Below the pieces are notes generated by a model. The model was given only the letters and a program-made list of their open reading frames with translations. It was not told the DNA's origin and made no database searches. A program made the translations under genes and the position numbers. Of a stretch of 64,000 nt of DNA, positions 7,030 through 15,468 are shown in pieces; position 1 is the first letter of the stretch; every line of letters starts with the position of its first letter. The DNA lies in assembly GCF_008923205.2 (NCBI RefSeq), contig NZ_WBMS02000010.1, positions 1-64,000 on the forward strand, given 5' to 3'. The stretch comes from Actinomadura physcomitrii. Lineage in GTDB: Bacteria; Actinomycetota; Actinomycetes; Streptosporangiales; Streptosporangiaceae.

Positions 7030-9408
7030 ATGACTGTCCCTCAAGCAAGCAGCACCACCTCCCATAAGCGCGTTCGGCGGCAGCCGATCCGGCGGAGGAT
7101 CGGGCTCTTACTCGTCCTGCCTCTCGCCTCCCTGGTGGGCCTATGGGCTTTTGCCGCCAGCCTTTCCCTCGGCACGGCGCTCGATAAGCTCGCGTTCACC
7201 GAGGGAGCCAACGATGTCGCCCGGCCGATTGTGCTGGCCGGGGTGTCCATCCAGCAGGAACGGACCGCCGCGGCGATCGTCTTGGGCTCGAGCGGCAAGC
7301 GGGGCGTCCAGCAACTGACGGCCGCCGAGGCCGCCACGGACGGCGCGATAAACACATTCCGATCAAAGTCCCTTCCGGCAGCAAAGAATGCACTCCCCAA
7401 GACGGCCCAGCGGCTGCTGAGTGACCTGGAACGGCAGCTTCAAGGCATCCGCGAACTGCGATCAGCAATCCGATCCGGCAGCATTACCCCGGTCGATGCA
7501 CTGAGCCGGTACAACAGCCTTTTCGACAGCACAAACAAGGTGCTTATCAGCAATATCGCCGCCATAAACGATGCCGGGGTCTATCGGACCACGATCGCAG
7601 TGGTGAACACCAACTGGTCGCGGGATTACATGCTGCGCGAAGACGCCCTGCTGTCGGCCATGCCGCTGCGTAATGGGCGGATGCCCGCCGCCGAGTACGC
7701 CGCCTTCGCTCAGGCCGCCGGGAATCGCAAACTGGCGACCGATGTCACGCTCGCCAGCCCGAGCGCGGAAGTCGGCCGAGCGCTGCGGCCCCTCGTCCGA
7801 TCCCCGCAATACGCCCGCTATCAGCAGTTGGAAGACAACATCGCCGCCTCGAACCATGCGCTGCCGACCGACTCCCTGCGCGAATGGCGATCGCTGGTTC
7901 CGGCGATCTCAGGAGCGTGGTGGAAGGCCGAGCTCGCCACGGCCGAAGCGCTCACCGACCAGACCGAGGCGGCCGGCCGCAAGGTGGTGCTGCAACTCAT
8001 CCTGATCGCGGGCGTCGGCCTCGTGGTCGTCGTGATCACGATCCTTCTTTCGGTACGGTTCGCACGCGCCCTCTCAGGAGAACTGCGTGGCCTGCAGCGC
8101 ACCGCGCAGCACTTGGCGGAGGAACATCTGCCCGCTGTCATCGCGCGTCTGCGCAAGGGCGAGGAGGTGAGCACGCCCACTGTCGTCTCACGTTTCGGTT
8201 CGAGCAGAACCCGAGAGGTGGCACAGGTCGCGGACGCCTTCACCAAGGTGCAGCGCACGGCTGTCGAAGCGGCGATCGGCGAAGCCGGTCTTCGTAAGGG
8301 GATCAGCCGCGTGTTCATCAACCTGGCCTGGCGAAGCCAGTCACTGCTGCACCGCCAGCTCAGCATGCTCGACTCGATGGAACGGCGGACCTCTGATCCC
8401 AAAGAACTGGAGGACCTGTTCCGCCTGGACCACTTGACCACCCGGATGCGGCGCCACGCCGAAGGGCTGGTCATCCTGTCCGGCTCGGAGATCATCCGCG
8501 GCTGGGACAATCCGGTGCCGGTGGACGATCTGCTGCGCGCCGCGCTGGCCGAGGTGGAGAACTATCCGCGTGTGGAGGTCGAGACCGACTGCACCGCGTC
8601 GGTGAGTGGAGCCGTAGTAGCCGACGTTGTCCACCTGCTGGCCGAGCTGATCGAGAACGCCACGATGTTCTCTCCCCCTCACACCGAGGTGTCCGTCCGG
8701 GCGGAGCTGGTGGCGAACGGGCTGGCCGTCGAGGTGGTGGACCGCGGGGTCGGTCTGGACGCCGACGAGCTTGCCGCCATCAACCGGCGCCTGGCTCAGC
8801 CACCGGAATTCGACCTGGCCGACAGCGACCGCCTCGGGCTTTTCGTCGTCGCCCGCTTGGCGGCCCGCCACGGCATCCGGGTCATCCTGCAGCCCTCGGC
8901 CTACGCCGGCGTCACAGCGGTCGTGCTGCTGCCCATGTCGCTGCTGATGCTGGACGGTCCGCCTCCCTCCCCTTCGAAAGCGACGAGCGTCCCGCGCCGA
9001 CTCGCCTCGTACCTCCCTGACAATGTTCCGGCCGGCGAGATCACCACGAACGGGCGGCACATGGCGGCGCCGAGGTCGACACCGACCTGGGAGGAGGACC
9101 AGCCTTTCGAGCCATCCCCGAATGTCACGGCTCCTGCGCCCGAGGACCCCGAGACAGATGGCCTGCCCCGCCGGACCCGGCAGCGGCATCTGGCCCCTGA
9201 GCTACGGGCGACGGCCCCCGCGAACCGCGGCGGGCACGCCATGGAGGAGGGCCTCGACGAGCACCGCCCCGAGGACAGCCGGGACTTGCTCTCCTCGCTG
9301 CAAGCCGGCTGGACGGCTGGTCGCGCCGCTGACGACGGCGAGGACATCGCCCCCCGGCCGCATCTTCCACATCCCTCCGACGATCGACTCCCCCAGGCGG
9401 AACCATGA
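7030..9408 (+). CDS. cvnA: Conservon sensor histidine kinase-like protein with NIT domain
   Basis: The 792-residue protein has a first membrane segment (about residues 25-48), an extracytoplasmic nitrate/nitrite-sensing (NIT) type domain rich in helices, and a second membrane segment (about 318-343). A HAMP-like linker, a helix with LDHLTTRMRRHAEGL, and an HATPase domain follow (N box ELIENATMFSPPH, then DRGVGLD and GLFVVARLAARHGIRV). The C-terminal 170 residues are low-complexity and Pro/Glu-rich. It is the first gene of a cvnABCD unit, in which the kinase-like protein recruits the roadblock protein, DUF742 protein and GTPase at the membrane. Its signal is unknown. Confidence 0.92.
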   Translation: MTVPQASSTTSHKRVRRQPIRRRIGLLLVLPLASLVGLWAFAASLSLGTALDKLAFTEGANDVARPIVLAGVSIQQERTAAAIVLGSSGKRGVQQLTAAEAATDGAINTFRSKSLPAAKNALPKTAQRLLSDLERQLQGIRELRSAIRSGSITPVDALSRYNSLFDSTNKVLISNIAAINDAGVYRTTIAVVNTNWSRDYMLREDALLSAMPLRNGRMPAAEYAAFAQAAGNRKLATDVTLASPSAEVGRALRPLVRSPQYARYQQLEDNIAASNHALPTDSLREWRSLVPAISGAWWKAELATAEALTDQTEAAGRKVVLQLILIAGVGLVVVVITILLSVRFARALSGELRGLQRTAQHLAEEHLPAVIARLRKGEEVSTPTVVSRFGSSRTREVAQVADAFTKVQRTAVEAAIGEAGLRKGISRVFINLAWRSQSLLHRQLSMLDSMERRTSDPKELEDLFRLDHLTTRMRRHAEGLVILSGSEIIRGWDNPVPVDDLLRAALAEVENYPRVEVETDCTASVSGAVVADVVHLLAELIENATMFSPPHTEVSVRAELVANGLAVEVVDRGVGLDADELAAINRRLAQPPEFDLADSDRLGLFVVARLAARHGIRVILQPSAYAGVTAVVLLPMSLLMLDGPPPSPSKATSVPRRLASYLPDNVPAGEITTNGRHMAAPRSTPTWEEDQPFEPSPNVTAPAPEDPETDGLPRRTRQRHLAPELRATAPANRGGHAMEEGLDEHRPEDSRDLLSSLQAGWTAGRAADDGEDIAPRPHLPHPSDDRLPQAEP

Positions 9409-9836
9409 CCCATCTGACCACGTCGGGCGATCCGAGCTGGCTCCTGGACGATCTGGTCGACCGCGTCCCCCAGATCAAGCAGGCCGTCCTACTCTCCAAA
9501 GACGGCCTGGTGATGGGTGCCTCCAGAGCCGTCAGCCGTACCGACGCCGAACACATCGCGGCGATTTCCGCGGGCGTCCAAAGCCTGGCCAACGGTGCCC
9601 GTGAGCACTTCGGCAAGAAGGAAATGCGACAGACCATCGTCGAGATGGACGACGCCTTATTCTTCATCTGCGCCGCCGGTAGCGGCAGCTGCCTGGCCGT
9701 GCTGAGCGACGCTCATGGCAACGTCGGCCTGGTCGGGTACGAGATGGCCATGCTCACCAAACGGCTGCGCAAGCGCCTCGCGGCAGGCCCGCGCGCGGAC
9801 GCGGCAGAGGTCCCGGGCACTACAGGCGCGAGATGA
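9405..9836 (+). CDS. cvnB: Conservon roadblock/LC7 domain protein
   Basis: The 143-residue product has the roadblock/LC7 fold (LLDDLVDRVPQIKQAVLLSK, then DGLVMGAS). This is the dimeric platform that in bacteria regulates small GTPases. The start overlaps the kinase stop by 4 bases. In conservons CvnB binds CvnA and CvnD; this is known for the family. Confidence 0.92.
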   Translation: MTHLTTSGDPSWLLDDLVDRVPQIKQAVLLSKDGLVMGASRAVSRTDAEHIAAISAGVQSLANGAREHFGKKEMRQTIVEMDDALFFICAAGSGSCLAVLSDAHGNVGLVGYEMAMLTKRLRKRLAAGPRADAAEVPGTTGAR

Positions 9837-9839
9837 GCC

Positions 9840-10214
9840 ATGGAATCGCCAAGGGAACGCCGCATAGGTTCCGAAGCGGGACCGTTCGTTCGGCCCTATG
9901 CGCTGACCGGCGGGCGAACCCGTCCACAAGGGATCCGGCTCGACCTGGTCACCGTCCTGGCCGCAACCGGTGCAGCCGCTGACGAACGGGCTCGCATGTC
10001 CCGCGACCAACGGCGGCTGCTCGACCTGTGCCGGACACCCAGCACTCTCGCCGATCTCACATCGGAGATGGATCTCCCACTAGGCGTAGTGCAAGTGCTT
10101 CTGGCCGACCTCCATCGTCAAGGACTGATCGCGGAACGGCCGGGAGCTCCCCTGGCAGCACGACCGGACCCACTCATCCTCAAGAGAGTTCTCGATGACC
10201 TCCGCGCCCTCTGA
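9840..10214 (+). CDS. cvnC: Conservon DUF742 protein
   Basis: The 124-residue protein shows the DUF742 pattern: an N-terminal VRPYALTGGRTRP segment and a winged-helix-like C-terminus (LPLGVVQVLLADLHRQGLI). It starts 3 bases after cvnB. The stop lies 20 bases inside cvnD. DUF742 proteins are a constant member of conservons and are thought to link kinase and GTPase. Confidence 0.92.
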   Translation: MESPRERRIGSEAGPFVRPYALTGGRTRPQGIRLDLVTVLAATGAAADERARMSRDQRRLLDLCRTPSTLADLTSEMDLPLGVVQVLLADLHRQGLIAERPGAPLAARPDPLILKRVLDDLRAL

Positions 10215-10830
10215 CTCCGTTTTCACCGCCTCGGACACGCGTGCCAAGGATGAACAAGGCACGCCCTTCTCCGAGCAGAGCGGTGGGCCCATTGCACTCA
10301 AGATTCTCATCGCAGGTGGTTTCGGAGTGGGGAAGACCACGCTCGTCGGCGCGATCAGTGAGGTTCGTCCTCTTCGCACGGAAGAACAGTTGACCGACGC
10401 CGGCGCCGGCGTGGACGACCTCAGCGGTATCGAGCGCAAGGCCACCACCACCGTCGCCATGGATTTCGGCCGCATCACCTTTCCGGACGGCATCACCCTC
10501 TACCTGTTCGGTACACCCGGCCAGGAACGCTTCTGGTTCATGTGGCGTGACATGGTTTACGGCGCCATCGGGGCGGTGGTGCTCGCCGATACCCGCCGGC
10601 TCGCCGACAGTTTCTCCGCCATCGATTTCTTCGAACAGCGCAATACCCCGTTCATCATCGCGGTCAACTGCTTCGACGGCACCAGGCGCTACCCCATCGA
10701 TAAGATCCGGACGGCCCTCGACTTGGACGAGCAGGTCCCGATCATGCTCTGCGACGTCCGGCGGCGAGAATCGGTAAAGCAGGTGCTCACCACGCTGGTC
10801 CAGCACGCCTTCAACGAAGACACACGCTGA
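10195..10830 (+). CDS. cvnD: Conservon small GTP-binding protein
   Basis: The 211-residue product has Walker A GGFGVGKTTL near residue 42, a DFGRI segment followed by the GTPGQE-like switch FGTPGQERF, and NCFDG in place of the usual NKxD. These features are normal for the MglA-like CvnD GTPases. The start overlaps cvnC by 20 bases. Together the four genes form a G-protein-coupled-receptor-like signalling unit. Nothing in the sequence ties it directly to the catabolic genes around it. Confidence 0.92.
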   Translation: MTSAPSDSVFTASDTRAKDEQGTPFSEQSGGPIALKILIAGGFGVGKTTLVGAISEVRPLRTEEQLTDAGAGVDDLSGIERKATTTVAMDFGRITFPDGITLYLFGTPGQERFWFMWRDMVYGAIGAVVLADTRRLADSFSAIDFFEQRNTPFIIAVNCFDGTRRYPIDKIRTALDLDEQVPIMLCDVRRRESVKQVLTTLVQHAFNEDTR

Positions 10831-10934
10831 CCCGCTGTGTTCGGCAGGCGTTCGCGGCCGCCCACCATGCGACCAAGCCATCAAGTCAGGCCACAAAGCT
10901 CGGCCGGATGGTGCCTCTGCTGGTCGGGGTCGGG

Positions 10935-11984
10935 TTACGGGTGGACGAGGATCTTGACGTGCTCGCTGCCGTGTTCGAGGAGAGCCTCGTAGCCGAGACG
11001 GGGAGCGTCGTCCAGGGCGATGCGGTCGCTGATCAGGGCGTCGGGGCGCAGGCGTTGGTCGGCGATCGCCTGGATGACGGCGGGGAAGTCGAGGCCGTTG
11101 TAGGCGAAACTTCCGGTGTAGTTGATCTCGGTGAGCATCAGGATGTCGGGGTCGAGTTCGACGGGGCGACCTTGGGAGACTGCGACGGCCCTGCCGGCCT
11201 TGGCCAGTGCTCCGAGCAAGGCCGACACGGCGGGGGTGCCCGCGCCGGAGGCCTCGAAGGACACCTCGACGCCGGCGGGGACGTGCCGGCGGACCTGTGC
11301 GACGACGTCGTCCTGAGCCGGGTCCAGGACCAGATCGGCGCCGGACAGGGCGGCCAGGCCTCTGCGTGCGGTGTTGACTTCGCTGACCGCGACGAAGGCC
11401 GCGCCATGGGCCTTGGCGGCCAGGAGCAGGCCGAGCCCGATCGGGCCGGCACCGACGATGAGCGCGGTCCCGCCGTCGCCGAGGCCGGAGCGGCGGACCG
11501 CGTGCCAGGCCACCGACAGCGGTTCGACCAGCGCGGCGGTCTCGGCGGAGATGCCGTCGGGGATCGGGTGGGCACGATCGGCGGGGACGACGGCGTATTC
11601 GGACAAGCCGCCGCCTCCGCCCATCAGGCCGATGAAGCCGAGACTGTCGCACAGGTTGTTGTCGCCGCGGCGGCAAGCCGGGCAGGTGCCGTCGTAGACG
11701 AGCGGTTCGACGGCCACGAGGGTGCCCTCGGGCAGGCCGGTCACACCGGGGCCGGTCTGCACGACGCGACCGGAGAATTCGTGCCCTTGGACATGCGGGC
11801 CCAGGTCGCCGAGCAGGGGGTGGCGGAAGTCGTCGGGGACCATGGGCTGCTGGTAGTGGTGCAGGTCCGTTCCGCAGATGCCGTTCCATTCCACTTTGAG
11901 CTTCACAGTGCCGGAGCGGACCTGAGGTTCGGGGATGTCGTCAAGCCGCAGGTCGCGGGAGCCGTGCAGGCGCAGCGCACGCAT
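10935..11984 (-). CDS. Zinc-dependent MDR alcohol dehydrogenase, 2,3-butanediol dehydrogenase-like
   Basis: The 349-residue protein has the catalytic zinc region (NGICGTDLHHY, GHEFSGRV), a structural zinc loop with three of four usual cysteines (TCPACRRGDNNLC) and the Rossmann motif VGAGPIGLG near residue 175. It most resembles (R,R)-butanediol and related vicinal-diol or acyloin dehydrogenases. It is the last gene of a three-gene operon; its ATG directly abuts the stop of the SDR gene. The neighbours (a ThDP carboligase/lyase and an SDR) fit acyloin or diol chemistry, but the substrate is inferred. Confidence 0.85.
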   Translation of the reverse strand: MRALRLHGSRDLRLDDIPEPQVRSGTVKLKVEWNGICGTDLHHYQQPMVPDDFRHPLLGDLGPHVQGHEFSGRVVQTGPGVTGLPEGTLVAVEPLVYDGTCPACRRGDNNLCDSLGFIGLMGGGGGLSEYAVVPADRAHPIPDGISAETAALVEPLSVAWHAVRRSGLGDGGTALIVGAGPIGLGLLLAAKAHGAAFVAVSEVNTARRGLAALSGADLVLDPAQDDVVAQVRRHVPAGVEVSFEASGAGTPAVSALLGALAKAGRAVAVSQGRPVELDPDILMLTEINYTGSFAYNGLDFPAVIQAIADQRLRPDALISDRIALDDAPRLGYEALLEHGSEHVKILVHP

Positions 11985-12818
11985 CTATTCGGCGTCTCCT
12001 TCATCGATTCGAGGGCCGGCGGCCGGAGGTCGGGAAGGGGGCGGGGCGAAGCGGCCGAGGAGGGCGGGATACCGCTTGGTGTGGGCGCCGCCATCGACCA
12101 GGAGGGTGTCGCCGGTGATCCAGGCCGCGTGGTCGCCGGCGAGGAAGAGCGCGGCGGCGGCCACGTCCGCAGTGGCGCCGATGCGACCGAGCGGGATGTT
12201 GTCGAGGAACTCGTCCTGGATGGGCGACCGGGTGAACGGGCTGGTGAGCGGGGTGTCGATCAGTCCAGGGGAGATGGCGTTCACTCGGATGCCGCGAGGA
12301 CCGAGTTCCATCGCGGCGACCTTGGTCAGCATCTCGACCCCGGCCTTGGCCGCGCAGTAGGCGGCCATGCCCTCGGCGGGCTGGCGGCCGTTGAGGGAGG
12401 CGATGTTGATGATGGAACCGCCTTCGGTCATGCGACGTGCCTGGTGCTTGATCGATAGGAACACGCCGGTGAGGCAGAGGTCGGCTACTCGCCGCCACTC
12501 GACCAACTCCAGGTCGAGGATGGGTGCCAGACCGCCGGTGCCGGCGGCGTTGACCGCGATGTGCAGCGGCCCGAACGCGCCGGCCGCGGCGTCGATCGCG
12601 GCCTGGACCTGCGCTTCGTCGGTGACGTCGGCGGTGCGGGCCGAGACGCGGTCGCCCAGGTCGCGGGCGACGTCGGTGATGGCGGCCGCGTTGATGTCGA
12701 CGAGGGTGACCGTGGCGCCGGCGGCGTGCAGCTCCTGGGCGATACGGAGCCCTATCCCCGAGCCGGCCCCGGTCACCACTGCGTTGCGGCCCTCGAGCCG
12801 TCCCGGCGCGCTCGTCAC
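11985..12818 (-). CDS. SDR family oxidoreductase
   Basis: The product is 277 residues from a GTG at 12818. It has TGAGSGIG near residue 16, NAAG, an IASLNG serine motif and YCAAKAG (Tyr/Lys). The ending has a Pro-rich tail (FAPPPSRPPAAGP) beyond the normal SDR end at VDGG. The GTG overlaps the stop of the ThDP enzyme by 4 bases (GTGA), which decides this start over longer in-frame readings that would run into that gene. It probably reduces or oxidises the acyloin or hydroxy product of the upstream enzyme. Confidence 0.87.
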   Translation of the reverse strand: MTSAPGRLEGRNAVVTGAGSGIGLRIAQELHAAGATVTLVDINAAAITDVARDLGDRVSARTADVTDEAQVQAAIDAAAGAFGPLHIAVNAAGTGGLAPILDLELVEWRRVADLCLTGVFLSIKHQARRMTEGGSIINIASLNGRQPAEGMAAYCAAKAGVEMLTKVAAMELGPRGIRVNAISPGLIDTPLTSPFTRSPIQDEFLDNIPLGRIGATADVAAAALFLAGDHAAWITGDTLLVDGGAHTKRYPALLGRFAPPPSRPPAAGPRIDEGDAE

Positions 12819-14542
12819 GCGTCCGCCTTGGGCAGGTTCTGGTAATAGGGGATGACGATCTGGTCGGTTGCGGTCACATCGCCCAGCAGCGCCGTGGTGA
12901 CCGGATGGACGACCTCGTTGGAGATCGTCACGTTGATCAGGGCGGGCCGGCCCGACTCCAGCGCCCGCCGCATCGCGGGCTTCAGGTCGGCGAGCTGGTC
13001 GACGCGTTCGCCGTGGGCGCCGAAGGCCTCGGCCACGCGTTCGTAGCCGGTCGGCGCCAGGCGGGTGATGATGTCGTTGCCGGGGCCGAACACCGCGTCC
13101 TGCCCGTGAATCGACATTCCCCAGGTGTCGTTGGACAGCACTACGGTGACGATCGGCAGGCCGTGGCGGACCATCGTGTCCAGCTCCTGGATGTGGAAGC
13201 CGACAGCGCCGTCCCCGGTGATCTGCACGACCCGGCGGCCGGGTTCGGCGTACTGCGCGCCGATCGCCCAGCCGTGCCCGACTCCAAGGTGGCCCTGGTA
13301 CCCGAGCCGGAACACCAGGTCCGGCTCGGTCGCGGTCATCGCCGACTCGGCCCAGGCCGCCGACTCTCCGCCATCGGTGACGATGATCGAACCCGGGTCC
13401 AGTGCCGCCAGCACCTCTCGCGCCGCCCGGTAAGGGTGCAGCCTTCCGCCCATCTCCTCGGGGGCGTCGGAGAACAGCCCTTCCAGCAGCCGGTGCGCGC
13501 CGACCGCCCGCTCGCACCAGTCGGTCCGGTCCGGCCAGGACCCCGGCTGCGCGGCGTCGAGCAGAGCACGCAGGGTCGGTGCGCAGTCGCCGTTGAGCGC
13601 GACCTCGACGGGGGCGAGCCGGCCGATCTCGGCGGCGTCGGGATCGACCTGCAGGAGCCGGGCGTCGGCGGGGATGATCGTCCCGGGCCGCCCGGCGGTG
13701 AACATGCCCAGCCGGGCGCCCAGGAGCAGTACGGCATCGGGGCCGGGTCGCCCGGCGAAGGCGAGCGCGGCCAGCGAGGTGACGCCCTGGCCGTTCAGGG
13801 GGTGCCTCATCGGCAGAGTCCGCCGGGCCGGGCCGCTGCTGAACACCGGGATTCCGGTGGTCTCCGCGAAGCGAGTCAGTGCCGGGACCGCCGGGTCCCA
13901 CAGCGTGCCCTCACCGGCGACGATCACCGGACGTTCGGCTTCTTGCAGCACCCGCACCGCCTGGGCCACCGCCTCGGGCGCCGCGACCGGCCGGGGCCCG
14001 AGCCCGGGTGCTCCGGCGGGCCGTAGCCGGGCCCGGTCCACCGGGGTGAAGGCCACATCGATCGGCAGCTCCAGGACCACCGGCCCTGGGCTCCCGGCCA
14101 GCGCCTGGCGAACCGCCAGCCCCAACAGATCCGGGATGCGCTCCGGGGCGGTGATGCGGTGCGCCCATTTCGTGACCGGACCAGCGGCGGCGATCTGATC
14201 GATGCCGCCCTGCAACTCGTTGGTCTCGGCCTCCCCCAGCGGCGGCGCACTGGTGATCAGGAGCAGTGGCACACCGTCGGCATAGGCGTTGGCCAGCCCG
14301 GCGTAGGCGTTGGTGAATCCCGGGCCGCTGGTCACCGCCGCCACCCCGAGCCCTCCGGTGGTGCGCGCGTACCCGTCGGCCGCGTTCACCGCCGCCGCCT
14401 CATGCCGGAAGTCCAGAAGCTCGATCCCCGATTCCCGGCAGCCGAAGAAGAAGGAGTCCAGATGCCCGCCGTGCAGGGTGAAGATCACCCGTGCGGCCTC
14501 GGCCACGGTCTCGGCCAGCAGCGACCCGCCGTTCAGACCCAT
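12815..14542 (-). CDS. ThDP-dependent enzyme of the acetolactate synthase / 2-hydroxyacyl-CoA lyase superfamily
   Basis: The 575-residue protein has the full three-domain layout. The N-terminal Pyr domain has the catalytic glutamate in FRHEAAAVNAADGYA, the central domain is atypical, and the PP domain has the ThDP motif GDGAVGFH...LSNDTWG. Length and GPGFTNAY fit acetolactate synthases, glyoxylate carboligases and oxalyl/2-hydroxyacyl-CoA lyases. No small regulatory subunit gene is adjacent, so biosynthetic branched-chain amino acid synthesis is unlikely. The ATG at 14542 has AGGAGG four bases upstream; a GTG at 14545 is too close to it. It leads an operon with an SDR and a butanediol-type dehydrogenase and faces a TetR gene. 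Confidence 0.85.
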   Translation of the reverse strand: MGLNGGSLLAETVAEAARVIFTLHGGHLDSFFFGCRESGIELLDFRHEAAAVNAADGYARTTGGLGVAAVTSGPGFTNAYAGLANAYADGVPLLLITSAPPLGEAETNELQGGIDQIAAAGPVTKWAHRITAPERIPDLLGLAVRQALAGSPGPVVLELPIDVAFTPVDRARLRPAGAPGLGPRPVAAPEAVAQAVRVLQEAERPVIVAGEGTLWDPAVPALTRFAETTGIPVFSSGPARRTLPMRHPLNGQGVTSLAALAFAGRPGPDAVLLLGARLGMFTAGRPGTIIPADARLLQVDPDAAEIGRLAPVEVALNGDCAPTLRALLDAAQPGSWPDRTDWCERAVGAHRLLEGLFSDAPEEMGGRLHPYRAAREVLAALDPGSIIVTDGGESAAWAESAMTATEPDLVFRLGYQGHLGVGHGWAIGAQYAEPGRRVVQITGDGAVGFHIQELDTMVRHGLPIVTVVLSNDTWGMSIHGQDAVFGPGNDIITRLAPTGYERVAEAFGAHGERVDQLADLKPAMRRALESGRPALINVTISNEVVHPVTTALLGDVTATDQIVIPYYQNLPKADA

Positions 14543-14574
14543 CACGCCTCCTGATGTGAGACTGTAGGCTCAAT

Positions 14575-14590
14575 TGATACTCGCGTATCA
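14575..14590. promoter_or_regulatory. TetR operator-like inverted repeat TGATAC-N4-GTATCA
   Basis: A perfect 6+6 inverted repeat with a 4-base centre sits between the divergent starts at 14542 and 14618. On the minus strand a possible promoter (TTGCGC, 17 bases, TATCAA) overlaps it. The TetR encoded at 14618 is the natural candidate to bind here and repress both directions. Confidence 0.6.
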
Positions 14591-14617
14591 GAAGGCGCGC
14601 AAGGGGGTACTTACGCA

Positions 14618-15298
14618 ATGGCCGCCACGAAACCCGGTGGACAGACCCTGCGGGAACGCAAGAAGGAGCGCGCCCGCCAAGAGATCTACGACGCCGCCCT
14701 CGCCCTGCTCGCGGAACGGCCCTACGAGCAGGTCAGCGTGGACGACATCTGCGAGCGCGCCCAGGTGGGACGCGCCAGCTTCTTCCGCTTCTACGGCACC
14801 AAGGCCGGCCTGCTGACCGAGTTCAACCGCCGCCTCACCGACCTGGCCCGCACCGCCATCGACCAGCACCCCTCCAGCACCCAGAGTGAGGAGGAAGACG
14901 GGAGGAAGGACGAGCGGCCGGGCGCCATCGAGCAACTCGGCATCCTGCAGCGCACCCTGGCCGCCTACTGGGCCTCAGCCGGCCCTGGACCGCGGGCACT
15001 CGCGCTCGCCTTCATCACCGAAGGCAGCATCACGATGCTGACCGACAGCCCCGGCGCCATCCACGAGGACCTGTTCCGCCTCGTCGCCGATATCATCGAA
15101 CACGGCCAGACCACCGGCGAACTCAGCACCCGCCTCACGCCCGCCTTCGCCGCCTGGCTCCTGGTGACGACCCTTGCCGCCGCAACCTGCACCTGGCTCA
15201 CCGGACAGACCACCACCGACCTGCACCACCTCACCGGTGCCGCCCTCGAAACCCTCCTCACCGGCCTCAGCCTCGCCCCTAGCCGCCCGTCCTCGTGA
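14618..15298 (+). CDS. TetR family transcriptional regulator
   Basis: The 226-residue product has an N-terminal HTH (VSVDDICERAQVGRASFFRF, then YGTKAGLL) after a basic helix LRERKKERARQEIYDAAL. The ligand-binding domain contains a long charged insert (about residues 85-110, rich in Glu and Lys). It is divergent from the ThDP-enzyme operon and probably controls it through the inverted repeat at 14575-14590. Confidence 0.9.
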   Translation: MAATKPGGQTLRERKKERARQEIYDAALALLAERPYEQVSVDDICERAQVGRASFFRFYGTKAGLLTEFNRRLTDLARTAIDQHPSSTQSEEEDGRKDERPGAIEQLGILQRTLAAYWASAGPGPRALALAFITEGSITMLTDSPGAIHEDLFRLVADIIEHGQTTGELSTRLTPAFAAWLLVTTLAAATCTWLTGQTTTDLHHLTGAALETLLTGLSLAPSRPSS

Positions 15299-15306
15299 GC
15301 ATCCCC

Positions 15307-15349
15307 CGTTCCGTGGACACCGATCACGCCCGCAATGCGGCACGGAACG
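15307..15349. terminator. Possible bidirectional terminator between convergent genes
   Basis: CGTTCCGTG and CACGGAACG form a perfect 9-base inverted repeat 25 bases apart, with a second small repeat (CCGCA-A-TGCGG) inside. It lies just after the TetR stop and before the stop of the acyl-CoA dehydrogenase on the other strand. There is no T-run, as is common in actinomycetes. Confidence 0.35.
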
Positions 15350-15468
15350 TCGTCCGGATGCCCTGCTCCCCGCGTACGGTGTGCATCCGCTTCAGGTCCC
15401 GCATGGCCCGGCTGGGACATCGGCGGTCGACGACGCCGGCGCCATCGCGCGCCGTCGACCGCCACGGG

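Noticed and set aside
12819..13901. Long arginine/proline-rich upstream extension of the SDR frame at 11985
   Set aside because: It is the shadow of the ThDP-enzyme gene in another frame; the GTG at 12818 with a GTGA overlap is the natural start.
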